A stretch of DNA of 27,591 bases from JANWHF01 sp036276235 (GTDB taxonomy: Bacteria; Planctomycetota; Phycisphaerae; Tepidisphaerales; Tepidisphaeraceae). Each line of letters starts with the position of its first letter. Positions within the stretch are counted from its first letter, which is position 1. Shown piece after piece: positions 1 to 7,487 of the stretch. The stretch covers positions 1-27,591 of the forward strand of contig DATBDZ010000461.1 in assembly GCA_036276235.1 (NCBI GenBank), read 5' to 3'. A program made the position numbers and the translations under genes. The notes under the pieces were generated by a model. That model saw nothing but the letters and a program-made list of their open reading frames with translations, was not told the origin of the DNA and ran no database searches.

Positions 1-73
1 GATCATGGATGTCCGCGGCTTGAAGGAATCGCTTGGATCAGCATGGCGGATCATTACTGGCGGGTAAATCGCA
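1..73. other. Window edge upstream of the stress-protein gene
   Basis: No gene can be supported in these 73 bases. They form the leader of the following universal stress gene and possibly the 3' end of something outside the window. I see no clear -10/-35 pair and only a weak purine-rich stretch before the start codon at 74. Confidence 0.3.
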
Positions 74-490
74 ATGTACAAGACCATCCTCGTCACCCTC
101 GAAGCCACGCCGACCGATCGCGCAATTATTGATCACATTAAGAAGCTGGCGGTGCTTCACAATAGCAGCATCGTGCTATTGCACGTGGCGACCGGCGTTC
201 CCGCGCAGTGGCACGGCTCCAACGCCGCCGGACAGGAAGTCGAGGAGGACCGCAAGTATCTGGCGGATATTGAAGCCGAATTCACCTCCGCGGGGATTGC
301 GACCAGATCAGAATTGGCGTTCGGAGATCCGGCAAAACAGATCGTCGCATGGGTGGGGCGGAACAATTGCGACCTGGTTGCGATGAGCACGCACGGGCAT
401 CATCTGGTGGCGGATATCCTGCTTGGGGCGACGGCCAGCCGCGTGCAGCACAATGTCAGCGTGCCAGTGCTGTTGTTGCGGGCGAAGTAG
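74..490 (+). CDS. Universal stress protein (UspA family)
   Basis: A single Usp domain of 138 residues, the usual size for a stand-alone member. It opens with the family beta-strand (MYKTILVTLEAT) and ends with the nucleotide-loop region and final strand, MSTHGHHLVADILLGATASR followed by VPVLLLRAK. In ATP-binding Usps the loop reads G-2x-G-9x-G-S/T. Here the first Gly is Ser105 and the last S/T is Ala119, while Gly108 and Gly118 are kept, so nucleotide binding may be altered. Such cytosolic proteins are induced by stress and starvation; the specific role is unknown. The start is the ATG giving the normal family N-terminus, with a poor ribosome site. The gene is convergent with the histidine kinase and separated from it by a palindromic repeat. 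Confidence 0.9.
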   Translation: MYKTILVTLEATPTDRAIIDHIKKLAVLHNSSIVLLHVATGVPAQWHGSNAAGQEVEEDRKYLADIEAEFTSAGIATRSELAFGDPAKQIVAWVGRNNCDLVAMSTHGHHLVADILLGATASRVQHNVSVPVLLLRAK

Positions 491-519
491 GGCGGCTCGG
501 GGGGATGCGCTTACCACGC

Positions 520-596
520 CGTAGGGCGCGCTTTAGCGCACGCGGGAACGTATCCCGCGCGACGACGCCTCCGCGCGCGCTAAAGCGCACCCTACG
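520..596. repeat. Paired-palindrome (REPIN-like) element, GTAGGG-ended
   Basis: The outer arms CGTAGGGCGCGCTTTAGCGC (from 520) and GCGCTAAAGCGCACCCTACG (ending at 596) are near-perfect inverted copies. Each arm contains a small hairpin (TGCGC-TTTA-GCGCA). The centre holds a third hairpin, CGCGGGA...TCCCGCG (541-559). The element lies between the convergent stress-protein and kinase genes, so it could also act as a two-way transcription terminator, although it has no poly-T tract. Its GTAGGG...CCCTAC ends are shared with elements at 22140, 26171 and 27470. Confidence 0.75.
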
Positions 597-605
597 GAAA
601 GCGAT

Positions 606-3230
606 TCAAGCGTTTGTCGTCTGCTGGGGGACGGCTTCGCGCGTTCGGTCATATCCATCAACACTTCGCACCAGCTCCACCAGCGATTCAACCTCGCGGC
701 GGATTTCCTGCAAATCCGGCGTGGGGGATTTGATGCGCTCTTCGGCCTCGGCGGCGCGGTCGGTGATGCGCGGGAAACCGTAGCCGCCGCCTGCGCCTTT
801 GAGTTGATGAATCGCATGCCGCAGGCCGTTCAGATCATTCCCGTCGAGAAGGGATTGGATCGTGGCGATGCGCTCCGGCAGGCGGCTGATGAATCGCTCC
901 AACAGCTTGTGATGTTTGGGCTCGTGTCCCACCTCGCTGCGCAGCGCGGAGAGGGATGGGGTTGGGCTGGCAGGCGCTTGTGGTTCGGGCTCGGCGGCGT
1001 GGATCGGAGCCGTGCCGGGCTTCACAAATCGAGACGCCATCCGCAAAAGCTGCGCACGCGTCAGCGGCTTGGCCAGGTATTCCGTGCAGCCCGCCTGAAT
1101 GCACTTCACGCGATCTTCCGCCATCGCATTGGCCGTGAGCGCGACGATTGGCGTTGTAAGGCCCGCATCGCGCAGCGCGCGCGAGGCACCGTAGCCGTCC
1201 AGCTCCGGCATCTGCATGTCCATGAAGATCAGATCGAATGTTCGTGCCTTGGCGGCGTCCACCGCGAGCTTTCCGTTGGCGACGATGACCACTTCCAGAC
1301 CCGCGCGGCGCAGATGCGCGGCAATGAGATGCTGATTGTCTTCGCCATCCTCGGCCAGCAGCACCGTGCCCTGGAGATAGATCTCCTCGACTTCCTCGGG
1401 CGTTTCGTCCAGCGCCAGCTTGTTGCTGGTCAGCCCGCGAATCATTTCGATTCCTTCGCGCGGGCCGCCATCGAGCTGGAAGGTGAATGTGCTTCCTTCG
1501 CCGAAGACGGAAGTGACGGTGATATCGCCGCCCAGCAAGTTGGCCAGGCGCTTGCTGATCGATAGACCCAGGCCCGTACCGCCGAATCGGCGGGTTGTCG
1601 AAGCGTCGGCCTGTGTGAATGGCTGAAAGAGGCGCGCCTGCGCCTCGGGTGTCATGCCCACACCCGTATCCGATACTTCAAAGAAGATGCTCTGACGGAA
1701 GTAGCTGATCTCCCGCCAGACGCGCAGCCGAATTCGCCCCTGCTGCGTGAACTTCATCGCGTTGCCGATCAGATTCACCAGCACCTGCTTGGCGCGAAGC
1801 GGATCGGTTTCCATCGTCGCGGGAATCTCCTCGTCGAACTCGATCTCGTAGCTCAGCCCCTTCTTCTGCGCCCAGGAGCGGGTGAGGCCGACAACATCAG
1901 AGATAAAGCGCGGCACCGGAACCGCCAGCTTCTCCATCGTTACCTTCTGCGCTTCGATCTTGGAGATATCCAGCAGATCATTGATGATCGCCAGAAGATG
2001 CTCGCCATTACGGCGAATGGTGTTGGCGCAATTGCGTCGTTCGGCCGAGGTTTGCCGCGGATCCAGCAGCATTTCGGCGTAGCCGAGAATCGCGGTCATC
2101 GGCGTGCGCAGCTCGTGGCTGGTGTTGGCCAGGAACGCGCTCTTGGAGGAGTTGGCGTATTCCGCCTGCACCTTGGCCTTGTGCCATTCCTCTTCGGCGA
2201 GCTTCAGTGCGGTGATGTTATCGTGTGAAACGACAGCGCGGGCGGATTCATCGCCGGCGGGGAATCGCGTCACGCGGCCCAGATACCAGCGCCGCTCGGT
2301 GGCGGTGTGTGCCGCGTACTCGATCGAGCATACTTCCTGCTTGCCGGCCAGCACGGCACGAATTCCAGCGGCGAAGGTGATCGCCTCCTGATTCTGGCGG
2401 CCGGCCGCCGCATCGCAAGCCATCAGATAATTCGCGCCCTCGGTGCTGGGACCGGGGAAGCCCTGTCCCTGTTCGGCAAACTCTCGCCACGCCCGATTGA
2501 GCGCGACGATCATCCCGTTGTCGTCGAGAATGGCGATGTGCGTCGGCAACGCATCGACGGTAGACCGGGCGAACTGCTCGTTGCGCCGCAAGACCTGCTC
2601 TGTTTGCCGGCGGCGCCGGATGAATCGGTGAAATGCATAGTTCGCGGCCAAAAGAACGGCCAGATCCAGCATGAGCACGGCCAGGCCCGCCATCCGATTT
2701 GAAAACGCCGCGCTGATCACCATCAGCGGACTCTGAGTTTTCACGGGTGGCGGCGCCGGTATCGATAACGCGCCGAGCAAACTTTCAACCCGCTCGAGCT
2801 TCTCCCTGCCGGGCGCGGGCGATCGCGCAATGGGCGGCTTCTGCCCTACGACCGCAAGATAGTCGGCGGCGGCCGCCTGTATTTCCGCAAACGCCGGCTG
2901 CAGTTCCGGATGCTGCTCGACGACCGCCGCCAGCGATCGCACGCGATCGTCAGCGATAATCCCAATCTGTCGAACCGCATCCAGATAAGCAGCTTCGCCG
3001 GTGGCGGCATAAGCGCGGCGGCAGGTCAGCGCCGAACGCATCATCGACATCGCCGATGACGTGCGCATCGATAATTCCGCCGGCGTGATTCGCGGCTTCT
3101 CTTCCTGATTGACGAAGAATGATGCGAGGTGAACGCCGATCAGCGTGGCAAGGAACAGACGAAATCCCAATGAGATCGTCTTATCCTTCATGCTCATTCG
3201 CACCGGCAAGTCTTTCCGATGTCGATTCAC
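606..3230 (-). CDS. Membrane hybrid sensor histidine kinase with PAS, receiver and HPt domains
   Basis: An 874-residue multistep phosphorelay kinase. The order is: transmembrane segment 1 (about 21-40), a periplasmic sensor region (about 41-168), transmembrane segment 2 (about 180-200), PAS (about 215-340), HisKA with phospho-acceptor His372 in NTSHELRTPM, and HATPase with N box NLIGNAMKF, G1 DTGVGM and G2 GGTGLGL. A receiver domain (about 620-730) follows, with acidic AEDGEDN, phospho-Asp671 (FMDMQMPELDG) and Lys721 (AKP). A C-terminal HPt has His808 in HQLKG. The GTG start at 3230 is chosen because GGGAG lies 7 bases upstream; ATGs at 3197 and 3191 are alternatives with poorer sites. All phosphotransfer residues are present. 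No partner response regulator is in the window, so the output is unknown. The sensor region matches no family I recognise. Confidence 0.93.
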   Translation of the reverse strand: MNRHRKDLPVRMSMKDKTISLGFRLFLATLIGVHLASFFVNQEEKPRITPAELSMRTSSAMSMMRSALTCRRAYAATGEAAYLDAVRQIGIIADDRVRSLAAVVEQHPELQPAFAEIQAAAADYLAVVGQKPPIARSPAPGREKLERVESLLGALSIPAPPPVKTQSPLMVISAAFSNRMAGLAVLMLDLAVLLAANYAFHRFIRRRRQTEQVLRRNEQFARSTVDALPTHIAILDDNGMIVALNRAWREFAEQGQGFPGPSTEGANYLMACDAAAGRQNQEAITFAAGIRAVLAGKQEVCSIEYAAHTATERRWYLGRVTRFPAGDESARAVVSHDNITALKLAEEEWHKAKVQAEYANSSKSAFLANTSHELRTPMTAILGYAEMLLDPRQTSAERRNCANTIRRNGEHLLAIINDLLDISKIEAQKVTMEKLAVPVPRFISDVVGLTRSWAQKKGLSYEIEFDEEIPATMETDPLRAKQVLVNLIGNAMKFTQQGRIRLRVWREISYFRQSIFFEVSDTGVGMTPEAQARLFQPFTQADASTTRRFGGTGLGLSISKRLANLLGGDITVTSVFGEGSTFTFQLDGGPREGIEMIRGLTSNKLALDETPEEVEEIYLQGTVLLAEDGEDNQHLIAAHLRRAGLEVVIVANGKLAVDAAKARTFDLIFMDMQMPELDGYGASRALRDAGLTTPIVALTANAMAEDRVKCIQAGCTEYLAKPLTRAQLLRMASRFVKPGTAPIHAAEPEPQAPASPTPSLSALRSEVGHEPKHHKLLERFISRLPERIATIQSLLDGNDLNGLRHAIHQLKGAGGGYGFPRITDRAAEAEERIKSPTPDLQEIRREVESLVELVRSVDGYDRTREAVPQQTTNA

Positions 3231-3509
3231 GCGACGGCTCCCATGCAGAATCTCTTCCCGCGCTCATGAGCACGATTGCCGTGGCGCAGCGAAATATCCC
3301 GCAAATCATCGGCGCATCGGGACCGCCGCATTATTCGGCGCGGTCACTACACGAGGGAGTTTGATGTGCATTCCAATAAAAATGGCTGTCGCCAGCCAAT
3401 GCTGAATCGGTCAAGACGATTTGTCGCTCCGCTTATTGTGGTCTCATTTGCGCGCTGGTCTCATTTGCGCGCTGGCCGATCTACCTGATTTGCCGTAGGC
3501 TCGGGCGCA
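3231..3509. other. Divergent intergenic region between the kinase and a GT9-like gene
   Basis: These 279 bases hold no gene I can support. They must carry the promoters of two divergent genes. The only distinct structure is the 17-base direct repeat at 3440-3473, about 37 bases before the rightward start codon. No confident -10/-35 pair stands out. Confidence 0.4.
3440..3473. repeat. Perfect 17-bp tandem duplication
   Basis: GGTCTCATTTGCGCGCT occurs twice without a gap (3440-3456 and 3457-3473), followed by GG. It sits 37 bases upstream of the ATG at 3510. It could be a recent replication slippage or a pair of direct-repeat operator sites for the downstream gene. Confidence 0.8.
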
Positions 3510-4268
3510 ATGCAAAACCGAATTGGACTCATTCAAACTGGGGGAATCAGCGACATTGTTATCGCGTTGCCTATTGCTGACTTCTACGCCGAGCAAGGTT
3601 TTGAGGTGCTTTGGCCAATCGACGAACGATTCATTGCTTTTTTTCGCGAAGCCAAGCCGGAAGTGAATTTCATACCAATCCCGCCGGATGCCTCGCCCGC
3701 GACAGATCAGCGTCGGTACTTGTACGATGAGCCGATGGCTCGCCTGCAGCAGGCGAACTGCCAACGCATCATCCCGCTCTACAGCGAAGTGGGCGGCTTG
3801 CAGATTGCCGACCCGATGCTCGCGCGATCGCTCAAGTTCGACGAGCTGAAATATGCCGTCGCCGGCGTCCCGTTCGGAAGGAAATGGCGCCTGCGGCTGA
3901 ACCGCAATCCCGCCCGGGAGAATTCACTTCATCAGCGATTGTCCCTCACCCGGCCGTACATCTGCGTTCATACGACGTCGGCGACGTGCTCTCTGAATAT
4001 GGCGCCTTCGCCGGAGTGGCAGGAGAAGTTTCAGATCGTCGAAATCCGCGAGCTGACCGACAATCCCTTCGATTGGATCTCCACGCTGGAACGGGCGGCC
4101 AAGGTGCTGCTGCTGGACAGTCTCTTCGCCAACCTGGTCGAGCAACTGAACATGAGGATTCAGAAGGCCATCATCCTTCGATCCGATGTCCGGCAGACGC
4201 CGGTGCTGCTCAATGGCTGGGAGTTTCTTCCGCTGCCGCAATCCCCGGATGGCCGCCCGCAGCCCTAG
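3510..4268 (+). CDS. GT9-like (heptosyltransferase-related) protein
   Basis: A 252-residue protein. It opens with MQNRIGLIQTGGISDIVIAL PIADFY..., which resembles the first strand, glycine loop and helix of family 9 glycosyltransferases ('GDxixALP'). Near the C-terminus, AAKVLLLDSLFANLVEQLNM recalls the donor-binding 'xDxGxxHlaaal' region of that family. It is shorter than typical heptosyltransferases (about 330-350 residues), and the expected acceptor-side details are not obvious. In-frame ATG start with a weak ribosome site. It faces a second GT9-like gene 52 bases away. Function is inferred from fold-level resemblance; an enzymatically inactive relative is possible. Confidence 0.6.
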   Translation: MQNRIGLIQTGGISDIVIALPIADFYAEQGFEVLWPIDERFIAFFREAKPEVNFIPIPPDASPATDQRRYLYDEPMARLQQANCQRIIPLYSEVGGLQIADPMLARSLKFDELKYAVAGVPFGRKWRLRLNRNPARENSLHQRLSLTRPYICVHTTSATCSLNMAPSPEWQEKFQIVEIRELTDNPFDWISTLERAAKVLLLDSLFANLVEQLNMRIQKAIILRSDVRQTPVLLNGWEFLPLPQSPDGRPQP

Positions 4269-4320
4269 GCGAAGATTGGCGCGCTTGCAGATATGTGCAT
4301 GCAGATTCGCCTCGCTGCGC

Positions 4321-5040
4321 TCATATGTATTCTGCGTCCGGCCGGTTGAAGAAGACGTTTTTCCAAACCCGATACACTTCCAGAATTTTTTTCTGCTTGA
4401 GGCCCTCGGCGATCGCGTTGGCCAGGCTGGTGTTGCTGACGAATAACTGGCAGCCGGCGATGACCCGGGCTAAATCCAAAATCGTGGGCGTCGGATAATA
4501 GCGCACCGGGAAACCAAAAGTGTATTCGAATATCTCGTGTTCCTTGGGCAGCCCCACGAACGCGCACTGCGGGTGCCGCGCATATAAGAATTCATCCCAC
4601 CACCCATCGTTTCCGTGGTAGCGCGCCGTCCGCGATATGACCACCGGAAAATCCGGTATCGGCTGCGGCGAATCCACGCGCAACCACGCCTTGTCGCGAT
4701 GGTGGCTCGGAAGTCCGAACGCATCAAGGTGAAAATCCGCGACGTTCCTCCCATCCGCCAGATGCAGGCGGAACCGATCCAGGTTGTAATCGACTGCTTC
4801 GCCGTTCCAATGCCGAACTTCCGTAACGTATTCCTGCATCGAAAGCAGCGGCCGCAAAGATTCGATAGCAGCCGCGTCGAAAGTCAGGCGATGCCGCAGC
4901 TTTTCACCCGCCGCGATGATCGGTTCCTTTGCCCCGCCCTCCGGATCAAGATACAAAATCCCGCCGCCCAACGCCCGCATGGTAGGGAGCGAGAAAATAA
5001 CGTCGCCGAGCTTGCCGGAATGTTTAAACGTTTTCGCCAC
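4321..5040 (-). CDS. GT9-like (heptosyltransferase-related) protein
   Basis: About 239 residues, opening MAKTFKHSGKLGDVIFSLPT, a clear match to the family 9 glycosyltransferase start 'K.GDiifslPt'. The C-terminal VIAGCQLFVSNTSLANAIAE matches the nucleotide-sugar region ('a.lfigN.s...aiAegl'). The frame is open to a TTG at 5058. I prefer GTG at 5040 because GGAG lies 7 bases upstream and it places the glycine loop at the usual distance from the N-terminus. As with its convergent neighbour, the length is short for a full GT-B enzyme. A role in surface glycan synthesis or a degenerate family member are both possible. Confidence 0.65.
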   Translation of the reverse strand: MAKTFKHSGKLGDVIFSLPTMRALGGGILYLDPEGGAKEPIIAAGEKLRHRLTFDAAAIESLRPLLSMQEYVTEVRHWNGEAVDYNLDRFRLHLADGRNVADFHLDAFGLPSHHRDKAWLRVDSPQPIPDFPVVISRTARYHGNDGWWDEFLYARHPQCAFVGLPKEHEIFEYTFGFPVRYYPTPTILDLARVIAGCQLFVSNTSLANAIAEGLKQKKILEVYRVWKNVFFNRPDAEYI

Positions 5041-5176
5041 GCTTGTGCTCCAATCCAACCTTCGGTGCGCACCGGTGAGCCGCGCAAGCGGCGGACGCGA
5101 TGTGGCTCCCTCCCCGCGATACTACACAACAATCCGGCCGGGCGGGTGCGTCACATTTTAGGCGGCTGGTATTTCT

Positions 5177-5283
5177 CCCTCCCCCGGTACTCCGGGGGAG
5201 GGCTGGGGAGGGGGTTGTGTAGAACTGGCGCTGCTCGCAAGAAGCCCCCTCCCTAACCCTCCCCCGGAGTACCGGGGGAGGGG
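5177..5283. repeat. Paired-palindrome element, CCCTCCCCCGG-TACT family
   Basis: Two hairpins in inverted orientation. The left is CCCTCCCCCGG-TACT-CCGGGGGAGGG (5177-5202). The right is CCCTCCCCCGG-AGTA-CCGGGGGAGGG (5257-5282). Each has an 11-bp stem and a 4-base loop, and inner arms (CTGGGGAGGGGG / CCCCCTCCCTAA) partly pair as well. A weaker outer inverted repeat (5134-5154 with 5305-5321, GGCCGG...GTGCGT) surrounds it. The element fills most of the gap between the GT9-like gene and the tRNA. A sister copy is at 8345-8462. Confidence 0.85.
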
Positions 5284-5330
5284 ATAAGACTCGTCGCAGA
5301 AACTGTCACGCACCCGGCCGGTTTACCCGT

Positions 5331-5368
5331 CTGACTTATCTTGTCAAGCCACCTACAATCGCTATCCT
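5331..5368 (+). promoter_or_regulatory. Candidate sigma70-type promoter for the tRNA
   Basis: Two overlapping candidates precede the tRNA. CTGACT (5331-5336) with a 17-base spacer leads to TACAAT (5354-5359). TTGTCA (5341-5346) with a 16-base spacer leads to TATCCT (5363-5368). Either would start transcription a few bases to about 15 bases before the tRNA at 5381. The same transcript could run into the zinc-ribbon genes. This is a sequence match only. Confidence 0.4.
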
Positions 5369-5380
5369 GAAGATCGACTT

Positions 5381-5453
5381 GGCAGCGTAGCTCAGTTGGC
5401 AGAGCAGGGGATTCATAAGCCCCGGGTCACAGGTTCGAGTCCTGTCGCTGCTA
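5381..5453 (+). tRNA. tRNA-Met (anticodon CAT)
   Basis: A full 73-base cloverleaf. Acceptor GGCAGCG pairs with CGCTGCT (one G-T). The D arm is GCTC...GAGC. The anticodon stem/loop is GGGGA-TTCATAA-GCCCC with CAT at 5414-5416 and one A-G mismatch at the stem base next to the loop. The variable loop is GGGTC, the T arm is ACAGG-TTCGAGT-CCTGT and the discriminator is A5453. CCA is not encoded. The pairable G1-C-stem end fits elongator Met rather than initiator. A tRNA-Ile2 read through lysidine at C34 cannot be excluded from sequence alone. Confidence 0.95.
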
Positions 5454-5478
5454 TTTTCGACAAGCCCACGGGAGCGAC

Positions 5479-6099
5479 ATGAAGTGCCTCGGTCGCTGGG
5501 TGTTGAATGTAGTCGCGGCACTATCGTTGCTGCTGGCCATTGCGATCTGCGTGGTGTGGGCGAGGAGCTATTGGGTTCAGGACGAGCCTACGTTCGCAGG
5601 GCAGGGGAACGCTTTCTTTCAATTGACCAGTCGCAGCGGCGATCTCGTGATCGACGTGGCACAGACTTGGCCAGAGGATTGCAGACGCTGGTACTCGGGC
5701 GCTCCCGATGACCACTTCGGCCCATCTTATGTGCCATCGACGGGCATGAACACCGAACGAAACGTAGCCGGCGTCAAATTGGTTACCGGCACCTTCTCCA
5801 TCGCGATGTCGAACGGTAGCGTGCTAATGGAGGAGCACAAAGACTTTCCGTTGTTGATTACGCTGGCTGATGGTTGGCCAATTACACGTGCGGTCGAGCT
5901 CAAGATGCCGCACGGATATTATTTCGTGGCGTTCTCCGTTTTGCCACTGGCTTGGGCGTTCTCCAAGCTCCGTTGCAGATACTTTGCACGCCATCGGCGG
6001 CGGCTGGGCCTCTGCCCGTCGTGTGGCTACGACCTTCGCGCAACGGCTGACCGATGTCCTGAATGCGGGACGGGGATCATCACGGGGGCCAATCAATGA
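5479..6099 (+). CDS. Two-pass membrane protein with C-terminal zinc ribbon
   Basis: A 206-residue protein of unknown function. The layout is: transmembrane segment (about 9-29), an extracytoplasmic region of about 115 residues with no family I recognise, a second transmembrane segment (about 146-163), a basic stretch (RHRRR), then a zinc ribbon GLCPSCGYDLRATADRCPEC with Cys179, 182, 193 and 196. Tail motifs of this type are common at the ends of small membrane proteins in Planctomycetota. ATG start with GGGAG 4 bases upstream. The stop overlaps the next gene's ATG (ATGA), so translation is coupled. The gene starts 25 bases after the tRNA. Confidence 0.85.
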   Translation: MKCLGRWVLNVVAALSLLLAIAICVVWARSYWVQDEPTFAGQGNAFFQLTSRSGDLVIDVAQTWPEDCRRWYSGAPDDHFGPSYVPSTGMNTERNVAGVKLVTGTFSIAMSNGSVLMEEHKDFPLLITLADGWPITRAVELKMPHGYYFVAFSVLPLAWAFSKLRCRYFARHRRRLGLCPSCGYDLRATADRCPECGTGIITGANQ

Positions 6100-6638
6100 A
6101 GCTTTTGCTGCGGATCATCGGCAAGGGGCTTATGGTGGTGTTCTTTGTTCTAACGTTCTTGACAGCCGGCGCGACCCTTGTCAGCTTTCAACGTGGGTAT
6201 GGCGCCAGGGTGACACTCATAACCCCGACGACCGTCGGGAATACAAAGACGGAGACGAACTTATATGTCGGTCGCGGCGGCTTAGTTTTTTTCCGTGACT
6301 ACAACTATTCCCCCGGTGATTTCTCGTGGTTTCACACGAGGTCACCGGACGTTCGATTCTTTTCAACACAGGCGCGATACCCGGACAATTCGTGGCTCGG
6401 TTTTGGGCAAACGCGGTTTAGCAATACTGGAGTGCTCGGCACGCACAGCTATCGAGGCATCACCGTTCCTTTCTGGATGGTACCGTTAGCTCTCATCCTC
6501 TTTTTCGTCGGCTGGTACCTTATGCGCCGAAGGCCATCGAAATTGTGGCGAATACAGGGCCTTTGCCCATCGTGCGGTTACGATCTTCGCGCCAGTCCTA
6601 GCCGTTGCCCCGAATGTGGCGCAGCGCCCGCGCGCTGA
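6096..6638 (+). CDS. Two-pass membrane protein with C-terminal zinc ribbon (partner of upstream gene)
   Basis: A 180-residue protein with the same architecture as its upstream neighbour: transmembrane segment (about 8-30), an extracytoplasmic domain (about 31-122), a second segment (about 124-143), a basic RRRPSK stretch, then zinc ribbon GLCPSCGYDLRASPSRCPEC with Cys157, 160, 171 and 174. The middle domains of the two proteins show no evident similarity; only topology and ribbon are shared. The start is the ATG overlapping the previous stop (ATGA). Longer starts upstream in frame are rejected because they lie inside the preceding zinc ribbon. Function unknown. The pair probably forms a membrane complex. 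Confidence 0.85.
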   Translation: MKLLLRIIGKGLMVVFFVLTFLTAGATLVSFQRGYGARVTLITPTTVGNTKTETNLYVGRGGLVFFRDYNYSPGDFSWFHTRSPDVRFFSTQARYPDNSWLGFGQTRFSNTGVLGTHSYRGITVPFWMVPLALILFFVGWYLMRRRPSKLWRIQGLCPSCGYDLRASPSRCPECGAAPAR

Positions 6639-6662
6639 CGACTGCCCGATTGTATAAGATCC

Positions 6663-7487
6663 TCAGCGGATGGAGCTATGCACCGTCAGCGGCGTGAAAT
6701 TCAATGAACCGCTTCGCAGGCCGGCCAGATCAAGTGCTACGAAACGGTATCCTGCCGCGCGTACGCTGGCGAGGATTTGATCTCGCAGTTCCAAGCCATG
6801 CTGAAGGTCTTCGAGGGGAAGTTCGATGAGCGCGACATCGCCGTGATGGCGGACGCGCACGTCGCGAAAGCCCAGAGCCAATATCGCGTCCTCTGCCTGT
6901 TCGATCATCTGAAGAATCCGCGGCGTGATTGCCGTTCCGTGCGGGACGCGCGATGAGAGGCACGGCGAGGCTGGTTTATCCCACACCGATAACCCGAGCT
7001 GCAAAGCGAGCTGCCGCACATCCTCCTTGGTCAGGCCTGCTTCGAGCAGCGGCGAGCGGACGCCGACCTCGCGGGCGGCGGATATGCCGAAGCGGTGGTC
7101 TTCGATGTCGCTCACGTTTACGCCGTCGGCGATCACTTCCCATCCTTCGGTTGTCGCAATGTTGTGCAGCAGTTGAAAGAGTTGCGACTTACAGAAATAG
7201 CATCGATTGTTCGGGTTGGCGGCATACTGCGGATTGAGATGCTCTTGCGGATGAATGAGGCGATAGTTTGCGCCGAGGGATTCTGCCAAGGCGACTGCGG
7301 CCGCCAGCTCGCGCTGTGGATAGCTCGGCGAGCAACCGATGCAGGCGAGGGCCCGATCGGCAAGTTGTTCATGAGCGACGGCAAGGACCAACGCGCTATC
7401 GACGCCGCCGGAGTAGGCGATCAGAGCCGAGCTGAAACCTCGGATGATCGCGCGCAGCGAATTGAGCTTGTCATCGATCGACGCCAT
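6663..7487 (-). CDS. larE: LarE, ATP-dependent sulfur transferase of nickel-pincer cofactor synthesis
   Basis: LarE adenylates and then thiolates the carboxylates of P2CMN to give the SCS pincer ligand of the lactate racemase cofactor. The 274-residue product has the N-type PP-loop SGGVDS (26-31), NNRCYFCKSQLF with Cys96 and Cys99, and the active-site Cys176 in SPCLSSR. That is the same residue number as the sacrificial cysteine of the Lactiplantibacillus plantarum enzyme. Some family members instead use a multi-cysteine [4Fe-4S] site; which type this is cannot be told by eye. The start is ATG 7487, with GGGAG 8 bases upstream; an in-frame extension upstream is not needed. It overlaps the end of larB by 17 bases, so the two are co-translated. 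larC is not seen in this window. Confidence 0.92.
   Translation of the reverse strand: MASIDDKLNSLRAIIRGFSSALIAYSGGVDSALVLAVAHEQLADRALACIGCSPSYPQRELAAAVALAESLGANYRLIHPQEHLNPQYAANPNNRCYFCKSQLFQLLHNIATTEGWEVIADGVNVSDIEDHRFGISAAREVGVRSPLLEAGLTKEDVRQLALQLGLSVWDKPASPCLSSRVPHGTAITPRILQMIEQAEDAILALGFRDVRVRHHGDVALIELPLEDLQHGLELRDQILASVRAAGYRFVALDLAGLRSGSLNFTPLTVHSSIR

Noticed and set aside
5177..5283. CRISPR array.
   Set aside because: There are only two inverted, not direct, repeats per site, with no regular spacers and no cas genes.
6639..6662. Terminator between the zinc-ribbon gene and larE.
   Set aside because: Only 24 bases with no stable hairpin or T-tract.
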